From Trebonia sp963777905 (lineage in GTDB: Bacteria > Actinomycetota > Actinomycetes > Streptosporangiales > Streptosporangiaceae): a DNA stretch of 64,000 nucleotides. Positions within the stretch are counted from its first letter, which is position 1; the number at the start of each line of letters is the position of its first letter. The stretch spans positions 62,001-126,000 of the forward strand of contig CAVZSM010000027.1 of NCBI GenBank assembly GCA_963777905.1. Reading direction: 5' to 3'. Of the stretch, positions 23,801-34,283 are shown one piece after another. Below the pieces are notes generated by a model. That model was given only the letters and a program-made list of their open reading frames with translations. It made no database searches and was not told the origin of the DNA. The position numbers and the translations under genes are program-made.

Positions 23801-24988
23801 GTGGTAACGCTGTATGACGTTGCTCGGCACGCGGGCGTCTCGATCGCCACGGTGTCGCGGGTGCTGCACGGGCAGGGGCCCGTGCGAGACAACACCCGCG
23901 CCCGGGTGCGTTCGGCGATCGATGAGCTCGGCTACGTCCCGGACGGGGCGGCCCAGAGCCTTGCCCGCAATCGCAAGGACGTCATCGGCCTTGTCGCGGT
24001 GGAGCACATGGGCCTGAAACCCGACCAGTATGACATCGAGTCGATGAGCCTGCTGTTCTACGACGCGGTGATCCGAGGCGTCGAGCTGCGGATCCGCGAG
24101 AAGAACTGGGCCCTGCTGATCAACTTCCTGCGCGAGGAGGACATGCCGCTGGCCATGGCGCAGCAGGAGGAGTCGGTGCAATCCCGGCTGCTGGCCCTGT
24201 CGGGCAAGGTCGACGGCCTGCTCATCGGTGAGGGCATCCTGGCTCCCCAGACGCTGGCCAAGCTGGCCAGGCGGCTACCGCTAGTGGTCGTGGCCGGCGA
24301 CACCGCGCAGCGGGCGGTGGACGTCGTGTCGGCGGACAACTGGTCCGGCGCGCACGCGCTCGTGGAGCACCTGGTCGTGGATCACGGCAGGCGCCGCTTG
24401 TTCCACATCGGCGGCCCGGCGACCGCGCCGGACGCCACGGAGCGGCGGCTGGCCATGGCGGCGGTCATCGAGGCCAACCCAGGGACCACGCTGACGGGCA
24501 GCTTCACCGGGCTGTTCAGCGTCATGTCCGGCCGGGAGGGCACCCTGGCGATGCTGGCGGCCGGCGGAGAGCTGCCCGACGCGCTCGTCTGCGCGAACGA
24601 CCAGATGGCGATCGGCGCGCTGCGCACGCTAGCGGAACGCGGCATCCGGGTGCCTGACGACATCGCGGTGGTCGGCTTCGACGACATCTTCCCCGCCAGC
24701 CTGTGCGACCCGCCGCTGACCACCGTTCATCAACCTATCCGCAAGCTTGCTGAGGTAGCCTGCGACCGCCTCGCCGAGCGGATCAATGACCCGACGCTGC
24801 GGCCCAAGCAGGAGTTGCTGCCGACCGAGCTTGTGCTTCGGTCGAGTTGCGGCTGCCCGCCGGGCACCATGGAGCGCTGGGAAGTCAGGCATATCGCCCG
24901 GCGCAAGCCGGCGGGCGCGCCAAAGTCCAGCCGGCCCCTGGCGGGCACCGCAGCTGTGGCCGCCGAGCCACTGACAGCAGAAAGGTAG
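23801..24988 (+). CDS. LacI-family transcriptional repressor, CebR-like role
   Basis: This 395-residue regulator has an N-terminal helix-turn-helix (TLYDVARHAGVSIATVSRVL) with the hinge YVPDGAAQSLARNR, and a periplasmic-binding-protein-like effector domain ending at VVGFDDIFPASLCDPPLTTV. The start is GTG 23801. It is the first gene of the transporter operon and is flanked by two GH1 glucosidases. The likely inducer is therefore a beta-glucoside such as cellobiose, by analogy with CebR/CelR. The C-terminal 40 residues extend beyond the usual fold with Cys-Gly-Cys and a basic tail. Confidence 0.9.
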   Translation: MVTLYDVARHAGVSIATVSRVLHGQGPVRDNTRARVRSAIDELGYVPDGAAQSLARNRKDVIGLVAVEHMGLKPDQYDIESMSLLFYDAVIRGVELRIREKNWALLINFLREEDMPLAMAQQEESVQSRLLALSGKVDGLLIGEGILAPQTLAKLARRLPLVVVAGDTAQRAVDVVSADNWSGAHALVEHLVVDHGRRRLFHIGGPATAPDATERRLAMAAVIEANPGTTLTGSFTGLFSVMSGREGTLAMLAAGGELPDALVCANDQMAIGALRTLAERGIRVPDDIAVVGFDDIFPASLCDPPLTTVHQPIRKLAEVACDRLAERINDPTLRPKQELLPTELVLRSSCGCPPGTMERWEVRHIARRKPAGAPKSSRPLAGTAAVAAEPLTAER

Positions 24989-25000
24989 GTGGAAGGGCGT

Positions 25001-25991
25001 ATGCAGTTCCTCCTCCGCCGCCTGGGCTTCTATCTGGTGGCGTTCTGGGTAGCCATCACCCTCAATTTCTTCATCCCGCGCGCCATGCCAGGCAACGCCG
25101 TCGAACGCGGTCCTGGCGAAGTTCCCCCAGCTGCTGCCGCCGGCCAGGAAAGCGCTGGAGGCGACGCTGGGGACCGGCAACCAGGGATCTGTGTGGAGCC
25201 AGTACCTGACTTATCTCAATAACGTCTTCCACCTTGACTTCGGCGCCAGCCTCAGCAACTACCCGACGCCCGTGACCACCATCGTGGCGAACGGGGTCTA
25301 CTGGACGATCGGCCTCGTCGGCGTCGCCACGGTCATCGCGTTCATCGTCGGCACCGGGCTCGGCATCCTGGCCGCCTGGCGGGCCGGCGGGCGGCTCGAC
25401 CATGCGCTGCCGGCCATGATGTTCCTGCAGGCCACCCCGTACTTCTTCCTGGCCCTGCTGCTGATCCAGGTGTTCGGCATCACGTTCCACGTGTTCCCGG
25501 TCGCCGGGGCCTACGACGGGATCAACTACACGCCGGGCTGGACCTGGCCCTACATCGCCAACGTGGCGGACCACGCGTTCTTGCCAGCCCTCACGATCGT
25601 GGTGACCTCGGTGGCCGGCTGGATGCTGCAGATGCGCAACGTGATGGTGACCACGACCGGCGAGGACTACGTGGTGGCCGCCCAGGCCAAGGGCCTGTCC
25701 GACCGCCGGGTCGTCCTCACCTACGCGGCGCGCAACGCGCTGCTCCCGCAGTTGCAGGGCTTCGGCCTCGCGATCGGGTTCGTCATCTCCGGCGCCCTCG
25801 TCATGGAGATTGTGTTCAGCTACCCGGGGATCGGCTACCTGCTGCTCAACGCGGCCGCCAGCAAGGACACCCCGCTGATGCAGGCCATCTTCCTGCTGAT
25901 CACGGTCGCCGTGCTGGTCGCGAACCTGCTCGTCAACATCGTCCTCGTGTTCATCGATCCGCGGGTACGGGCGAGGGAGGTGTCCCGATGA
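25001..25991 (+). pseudogene. Opp/Dpp-type ABC permease (DppB-like), one-base frameshift near 25104
   Basis: The N-terminus MQFLLRRLGFYLVAFWVAIT and FFIPRAMPGN are typical of DppB. The frame is lost at GTCGAACGCG (25100-25109). Removing one A restores AVDAVLAKFPQLLPPA and joins the rest (VWSQYLTYLNNVFHLDFG) to its stop at 25991. The restored protein would have about 330 residues, with the usual six helices and the EAA-loop region near DYVVAAQAKGLSDRRV. ATG 25001 follows GGAAGGG. All downstream genes of the operon are intact and coupled, so an assembly error is at least as likely as a true null mutation. Confidence 0.85.
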
Positions 25992-27022
25992 AAGCACTGG
26001 CCCGCCTGTGGCGGCGGCTGCCCGGCACCGCGAAAGCCGGCGTCATCATGCTCGGCGTGTTCCTCCTCATCGCCATCATCGGTCCCGAAGTGACCCCGTA
26101 CAATCCCAGCGTTACCACCCCGCTGCAGGCGGCCGCGCCGTCCGGGGCGCACCTGTTCGGCACCACGCAAACCGGTCAGGACGTGCTATCGCAGTTCCTG
26201 ATCGGGGTCCGGCTGACGCTCGAGCTGGCCTTCTGGGTCGGCCTGATCGCGACCGCGCTGGCGGTGATCATCGGCGTGACCGCCGCGTACGTCGGCGGGC
26301 TCGTGGATGAGCTCCTGTCCCTGCTGACCAACGTGTTCCTGGTCATCCCCGCGCTGCCGCTGCTGATCGTGCTGCTCGGCTTCCTGAACGGCACGAGCGC
26401 GGGACAGGGGCAGCTCCCGGTGATCTTCGTGCTCAGCCTCCTCGGCTGGCCGTGGGGCGCCCGGGTGGTCCGGGCGCAGGCGCTGTCCATCAGGAGCCGC
26501 GACTTCATCGCCGCCACCCGCGAGACCGGCGAGCGGAGCTGGCGCATCATCGGCTTCGACGTCATTCCGAACATGGTCAGCCTCATCGCCGCGAGCTTCG
26601 TCAACACGGTGCTCTACGCGGTCGGCGCCTCGGTGGCGCTGGCCTTCATCGGCCTCACCGACCCGAACCAATGGTCGCTGGGCACGATGCTGTACTGGGC
26701 ACAGCTGGGCAACGCCCTCCAGATCGGCGCGTGGTGGTGGTACGTGCCGCCGGGCCTGGCGGTCGCCCTCCTCGGCACCGCGCTGGTGCTGCTCAACACT
26801 GGCATCGACGAGCTGAGCAACCCCCGGCTTCGGGACGCCCGCAGCGCGACCAAGATCGCCAACCGCCGGGTGTGGCCGACCGACCCGACACCGGTCCTCG
26901 GCGCGCTGAACGGCCACGGCGGCAGCCTGGCCGGCCTCGCCCGTTCGTTCAGCCGCAAGTCGCTGATCGACGAGCCCGCGGCCGGCGCCGGGAACGCGGA
27001 GAAGGCAGGTGAGCTCAGATGA
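25988..27022 (+). CDS. Opp/Dpp-type ABC permease (DppC-like)
   Basis: The second membrane subunit (344 residues) starts at an ATGA overlap with the first permease. It has a cytoplasmic basic start, helix AGVIMLGVFLLIAIIGP, a periplasmic loop containing GTTQTGQDVLSQ, and the permease signature around SIRSRDFIAATRETGERS. A long C-terminal cytoplasmic tail after residue ~285, rich in Arg, Gly and Ser, is longer than usual for DppC. It forms the channel with the frameshifted partner. Confidence 0.9.
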   Translation: MKALARLWRRLPGTAKAGVIMLGVFLLIAIIGPEVTPYNPSVTTPLQAAAPSGAHLFGTTQTGQDVLSQFLIGVRLTLELAFWVGLIATALAVIIGVTAAYVGGLVDELLSLLTNVFLVIPALPLLIVLLGFLNGTSAGQGQLPVIFVLSLLGWPWGARVVRAQALSIRSRDFIAATRETGERSWRIIGFDVIPNMVSLIAASFVNTVLYAVGASVALAFIGLTDPNQWSLGTMLYWAQLGNALQIGAWWWYVPPGLAVALLGTALVLLNTGIDELSNPRLRDARSATKIANRRVWPTDPTPVLGALNGHGGSLAGLARSFSRKSLIDEPAAGAGNAEKAGELR

Positions 27023-28070
27023 GTCCCGTCCTGGACATCAAGGACCTGTCCATCGCCTACCAGACTCCGGGCGGTGATGTGCGGGCGGCCTCCCACGTGA
27101 ACCTCACGATCAACAAGGGCGAGGTCGTGGGCCTGTGCGGGGAGAGCGGCTCAGGCAAGTCGACCCTCGCCTACGGCGCGTGCCGGCTGCTGCGCCCGCC
27201 CGCGGTGATCACCAGCGGCAGCGTGCTGTACTCCGGCGCGCGTACCGGCACGGCCGTGCCGGTGGACATCCTGCGACTGCCGCACGACGACCTGCGCGCG
27301 ATCCGCTGGCGCGACGTCGCGATCGTGTTCCAGAGCGCGATGAACGCGCTCAACCCGGTGCTGCGGGTCCGCGACCAGATCCTCGACGGCATGGAGGCGC
27401 ACCTGCGGCTGCGGAAGGACGAGGCGCACGAGAAGGCCGCCAGGCTGCTCGACCTCGTCGGCATCCCGCGGGAGCGGCTGCGCAGCTATCCGCACGAGCT
27501 GTCGGGCGGCATGCGGCAGCGGGTCATGATCGCGATGGCGCTGGCCGCCGACCCCGAGGTCGTCATCATGGACGAGCCGACCACCGCGCTCGACGTGGTG
27601 GTGCAACGCGACATCCTGGCCCAGATCGTCGAGCTCAAGGACACGCTCGGCTTCTCGGTCCTGTTCATCACCCATGACATGTCGCTGCTGCTCGAGCTGT
27701 GCGACCGGATCGCGGTCATGTACGCGGGCCGGATCGTGGAGCTCGGCAGCGCGGCCGACCTCCAGAACGCCGCCGCGCACCCGTACACCCAGGGGCTGCT
27801 GCGGTCGTTCCCGTCGCTGCACGGCGCCCGCCGCGAGCTGACCGGGATCCCCGGGAGCCCGCCGGACCTGCGCGACCCGCCGCAAGGCTGCCCGTTCATC
27901 CCGCGCTGCGGCTTCGCCCAGCCTGGCTGCGCGCAGGTGGACATGTCGCTGATCCCCGTGCGCGGCGGCCGCAGCCCGCTGCACGTGACGGCCTGCCCGT
28001 TCGTCACCCATGAGGGCGCCGTCAACGCGGCCCCCGAACAGGAGACAACGGCTCCGGAAGGAGCGCTGTC

Positions 28071-28074
<4 letters not shown>
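27019..28074 (+). CDS. Opp/Dpp-type ABC ATPase (DppD-like)
   Basis: The 351 residues include Walker A GESGSGKST, signature LSGGMRQRV, Walker B VVIMDEPTTALD and switch His in LFITHDM. The C-terminal oligopeptide-transporter segment has CPFIPRCGFAQPGC, whose cysteines match the Fe-S-like cluster region seen in many OppD proteins. It starts at an ATGA overlap with the permease and hydrolyses ATP together with the next gene product. Confidence 0.93.
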
Positions 28075-29111
<1,037 letters not shown>

Positions 29112-29139
29112 CCCCTCACAACACCCGAGAGGATACACA

Positions 29140-30870
29140 ATGTCCAATAGAGCCCTCAGAGGCAGGCGGCTCGCAGCCGTCGCCGCGGTCGGCTTCCTCG
29201 CGGCCGGCATCGCGGCCTGCGGGTCGAGCGGCAGCTCATCGTCGGGCAGCGCGAGCGGCACCAGCAGCTCGAGCGGCAGCAGCGCAACCCTGGTCATGGA
29301 GAGCTCACCTGAGACCACCATGACCCAGAACTTCAACCCGTGGGACACGACCGCGCCGATCTACGGCATGGGCGCCGACGGCCTCATCTACGAGCCGCTG
29401 ATCCAGTTCAACCTGGCCGCGCCCGGGCCGACGGAAGGCAAGGGCTGGTACCCCTGGCTGGCCACCAGCTACACCTGGGGCGATAGCGGCAAGTCGATCA
29501 CCTTCGCGATCCGCCAGGGCGTGAAGTGGAGCGACGGCCAGGCGTTCACCCCGGACGACGTCGTCTACACCTTCAACCTGATGAAGAGCGACCCCAAGGC
29601 CAACATCGACGGCCTGCAGATCTCCAGCGTGTCCGCCTCCGGCAACAACGTGACCGTCACGTTCCCGTCCGCCCAGTACGCCAACCTGGAGAACATCGCC
29701 GGCCTGGCCATGGTGCCGAAGCACATCTGGTCCACGGCCGGCGAGGCGTCCACCTACACCGACGCCAACCCGGTCGGCACCGGCCCGTACGTGCTGGGCA
29801 ACTACACCTCGCAGGGCTTCACCATGGTGCCCAACAAGTACTACTGGCAGACGGTCCCGGTGAAGAAGGTCTACTTCCCGGCCTACACCACGAACACCGC
29901 CGCCACGAACGCCCTGTTCTCCGGCCAGATCGACTGGACCGGTAACTTCATCCAGGGCCTCAAGACGAACTTCGTCGACAAGAACCCGAGCCAGCACATC
30001 GGGTGGGAGAACCCCGGCGCGACCAACGTCCTGATCCCGAACATGACCACCTGGCCGACCAACCAGCTCGCGGTCCGGCAGGCGATCAGCGCGGCCATCG
30101 ACCGCACCGCGATCGGAAACCAGGGCGAGGACGGCCAGGAAGGCCCGATCACCAGCGCGTCCGGCCTGACCACGCCGATCTTCGCCCCGTGGGCAGGCTC
30201 GGGCTCGCAGGCGACCGAGAACCTCACCGCCGACCCGGCGACCGCCGAGTCGATCCTGACCAAGGCCGGCTACAAGAAGGACAGCGCCGGCTTCTACGCC
30301 CTCAACGGCAAGGAAGTCGCGCTGAAGATCGAGGACCCGGCCGCCTACACCGACTACGCCCAGGACGACCAGATCATCGTCTCGGAGCTGAAGGCCGCGG
30401 GCATCAACGCCACGCCCAACCTCACCTCCACGCCGGCCATCTGGACCTCCGACCTCGCGAACGGCAACTTCCAGCTGACCATGCACTGGGGTAACGGCGG
30501 CATCACGCCGTACAACATGTACGACAACTGGCTGGACCACACCCTGGTCCAGGGTGCCAACACCAATGGCGACTTCGGCCGCCTGAACAGCCCGCAGGTC
30601 CAGACCTATCTCTCGACAATCGCGGCTGACCAGCCCGGCAGCGCCCAGCAGGTCACCGACTTCCAGCCGCTGCTGAAGTACGTCGCGGCCAACTTGCCGG
30701 TCATCCCGACCGTCTTCTCCGCGCAGTGGTTCGAAGCCAACTCGGCGCACTTCACCGGGTGGCCAACTCAGTCCAACCCCTACCAGACCGGCCAGCCCTC
30801 GGGCACCAACAACGGCCCGGGCTCCGGCACGGACGAGTACGTCATCCTGCACCTCAAGCCGGTCTCCTGA
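29140..30870 (+). CDS. Family 5 extracellular solute-binding lipoprotein
   Basis: ATG 29140 follows GAGAGGA. The signal peptide (RRLAAVAAVGFLAAGIAACG) has a lipobox AGIAAC with lipidated Cys27, followed by a Ser/Gly linker. The mature protein (~550 residues) is a DppA/OppA-like binding protein (WYPWLATSYTW, GVKWSDGQAFTPDDVVYTF). In this locus, between two cytoplasmic beta-glucosidases, it probably binds cello-oligosaccharides rather than peptides, as do the cellobiose-binding relatives of this family in Thermotoga. It is the last transporter gene and is followed by a strong terminator. Confidence 0.9.
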   Translation: MSNRALRGRRLAAVAAVGFLAAGIAACGSSGSSSSGSASGTSSSSGSSATLVMESSPETTMTQNFNPWDTTAPIYGMGADGLIYEPLIQFNLAAPGPTEGKGWYPWLATSYTWGDSGKSITFAIRQGVKWSDGQAFTPDDVVYTFNLMKSDPKANIDGLQISSVSASGNNVTVTFPSAQYANLENIAGLAMVPKHIWSTAGEASTYTDANPVGTGPYVLGNYTSQGFTMVPNKYYWQTVPVKKVYFPAYTTNTAATNALFSGQIDWTGNFIQGLKTNFVDKNPSQHIGWENPGATNVLIPNMTTWPTNQLAVRQAISAAIDRTAIGNQGEDGQEGPITSASGLTTPIFAPWAGSGSQATENLTADPATAESILTKAGYKKDSAGFYALNGKEVALKIEDPAAYTDYAQDDQIIVSELKAAGINATPNLTSTPAIWTSDLANGNFQLTMHWGNGGITPYNMYDNWLDHTLVQGANTNGDFGRLNSPQVQTYLSTIAADQPGSAQQVTDFQPLLKYVAANLPVIPTVFSAQWFEANSAHFTGWPTQSNPYQTGQPSGTNNGPGSGTDEYVILHLKPVS

Positions 30871-30890
30871 TCACCTGACCGCCTGACACG

Positions 30891-30927
30891 AGGCCGGCCT
30901 GGCCCTCACGAGGGGCCAGGCCGGCCT
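30891..30927 (+). terminator. 15-bp hairpin terminator after the transporter operon
   Basis: AGGCCGGCCTGGCCC at 30891-30905 pairs perfectly with 30913-30927 across a 7-nt loop, 20 nt after the binding-protein stop. The second glucosidase at 31114 therefore probably has its own promoter, or is expressed by readthrough. Confidence 0.8.
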
Positions 30928-31113
30928 TCATCAGCCCAGGGAGGCTCACCAGGGAGCAGTTGCCGCCGCTTGTCCGACGATGCCCGGCAGGGCGGGCCGG
31001 CGACATCAAGCGCGAGTTCTTCAGCGGCGAGCCCGGCTGGTCTCGACTGAAGTAGTGCTGCCCGACCTGCACAACTCACCGCTGGTCGGAACCAGAACGA
31101 ACGAGGAGGATTC

Positions 31114-32544
<1,431 letters not shown>

Positions 32545-32549
32545 CCCGT

Positions 32550-32894
32550 CTAGGGGCGGCCGCGGAGCCTGTCGAGGGCGCGGGCTACTTCGGCGGCTAG
32601 TCCACCGCTGCCCGCGCCCCCGCTGGCCGTCACCTCGCCGCCATCAGCGTCATCCGTGTCATCAGCCTCGTCGGCGTCCCTTGTCAGCCGGCAGTCCAGG
32701 CATTCCACCTGGTCCAGCCGCCTGATCAGGTGCGCGCTGCCGCACCCAGGGCAGCGGGCCAGTTCGGCGAGGACCGCGGGCTGGCAGGCGGGGCAGATGA
32801 GCACCTGGTGCTCGCTGATCACGCCCCGCCGCCACGGGCTGCCCTTGCCCGGCTCGGGGTCGCCCTGCCGGGTGCCGCACCGGTAACACGGCAT
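32550..32894 (-). CDS. Small multi-zinc-ribbon protein
   Basis: ATG 32894 follows GGAGGG. The protein has three CxxC pairs (CYRCG, CPACQ, CPGCG) and a fourth, CLDC. They form two probable zinc sites in the first ~75 residues, followed by an acidic stretch (DADEADDTDDADGG) and a short helix. Its role is unknown; the acidic tail suggests protein rather than DNA contact. Its stop is 5 nt from that of the convergent glucosidase. Confidence 0.65.
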   Translation of the reverse strand: MPCYRCGTRQGDPEPGKGSPWRRGVISEHQVLICPACQPAVLAELARCPGCGSAHLIRRLDQVECLDCRLTRDADEADDTDDADGGEVTASGGAGSGGLAAEVARALDRLRGRP

Positions 32895-32932
32895 CTCGTC
32901 CCCTCCCGTCCTCAGGGGTCGAGCTAACGCCC

Positions 32933-33394
32933 TCACGCCAAGGCTGCCAGGGCCTTCTGGTAGTCGGCGATGTCGCGCGCCTGCGGGATGGGGTTGACCA
33001 CCTTCCAGCGCACGATGCCTGCCTTGTCGATCACGAACGTGCCCCGCAGGGCGACGCCGCGATCCTCGTCGAACACCCCGTACTCCCTGGCGACCGCGCC
33101 GTGCGGCCAGAAGTCCGCGAGCAGCCCGAACTGGAAGTTCTCCTGCTCGGCCCAGGCGCGGTGCGCGAACATGTGATCCACGGACACCGTGAGCAGTTCC
33201 ACGTCATCGCGGTTCACTTCCGGGAAGTCCTCCCGCATCGCGCACAGCTCGCCGCTGCACACCGGGCTGAACGCGAGCGGGTAGAACACCAGGACCACGT
33301 TCTTCGCGCCGCGGAAACTGGACAGCTTCACCGGCGTGCCGTGCTGGTCCGGAATCTCGAAGTCCGGGGCCTCTTCCCCGACCTCAACTGCCAT
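32933..33394 (-). CDS. AhpE-like peroxiredoxin
   Basis: The protein has 153 residues with the thioredoxin-fold peroxidase motif PLAFSPVCSGEL, carrying the peroxidatic Cys, preceded by VVLVFY. A second Cys five residues later (GELCAM) is not present in the one-Cys mycobacterial AhpE, so an intramolecular disulfide cannot be excluded. It reduces peroxides or peroxynitrite in the cytoplasm using thiol donors. Confidence 0.9.
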   Translation of the reverse strand: MAVEVGEEAPDFEIPDQHGTPVKLSSFRGAKNVVLVFYPLAFSPVCSGELCAMREDFPEVNRDDVELLTVSVDHMFAHRAWAEQENFQFGLLADFWPHGAVAREYGVFDEDRGVALRGTFVIDKAGIVRWKVVNPIPQARDIADYQKALAALA

Positions 33395-33463
33395 GCCTGA
33401 ATCCTCTCTAGGGTGGACGTGCCACGCCTAGTTTGTCATGGCGTAGTGAGCGGTAGTGATGGG

Positions 33464-33895
33464 TCAGCGGCGCGCCTTCGGCGCGACCAGCCGCGAACCC
33501 GACCAGTCCCGGCCGGCGCTGACGCTGGACGTCTGGGCGAGCCCCGCGGTGGGCGCCGCCTCGCCGATGTCGCTCGGCTCGACGTGGCCCGGACGGCCCG
33601 CCTTGGGCGTCAGCAGCCAGATGTACCCCCCATCGGCCAGCGGGGTCAGGGCGTCGACCAGCGCGTCCACAAGGTCGCCGTCCTCTTCCCGCCACCACAT
33701 CAGCACCACGTCGACGACGTCCTCGTCGTAGTCTTCATCGACGAGCTCAACGCCCTCGACTGCCTTGATCGCGTCGCGCAGTTGCTCGTCGCAATCGGTG
33801 TCATAGCCGAGTTCCTGCACCACCTGGCCCGGTTTGATACCGAGCCGCTCAGCCTGGCCGCGTTCATCCTGCGCCTGGCGCGCGGTCGCGCTCAC
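33464..33895 (-). CDS. DUF3052-family protein
   Basis: GTG 33895 follows GGAGGAA by about 6 nt, giving 143 residues. The conserved core reads AERLGIKPGQVVQELGYD, then DDVVDVVLMWWREEDGDL, and WLLTPKAGRPGHVEPSDI near the C-terminus. The family is actinobacterial, acidic and of unknown function. It is commonly found next to aceE and fatty-acid genes, as here, where it is divergent from aceE. Confidence 0.85.
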   Translation of the reverse strand: MSATARQAQDERGQAERLGIKPGQVVQELGYDTDCDEQLRDAIKAVEGVELVDEDYDEDVVDVVLMWWREEDGDLVDALVDALTPLADGGYIWLLTPKAGRPGHVEPSDIGEAAPTAGLAQTSSVSAGRDWSGSRLVAPKARR

Positions 33896-34283
33896 TGACG
33901 TTCCTCCGAATCCTTCCCCGCGAGCCCCCCAGCCGCGTCTAAGCGTCCGTGGCCGCGTCAGTACTTCTTGTTGGGACAGTTCACACTGGGTCGGCCCCGT
34001 GCGCAAGTGGCAATCTGCCTAGCGATGAAAACAGCCGCCATATATTGACCTCCCGCGGCGGCCGCGGAGGTCCCGCGACGGCTATCCGGGGACCGTTCAC
34101 CACGTACCGTAACTGGTAGCGCGGCATGCCGTGAAGCCGGCCCGTGAGCCAGGTCATAAGGCGGCAGCGGTTACCGTTTGGTAGAGATGAAAAACCGGCC
34201 AAGACGTACGACGATTGGTCTGGACAAGTGAGACGAACTATCGCGGCCATCAGCCGCCGAACTGCGGAAGGCGAGGCTACCCC

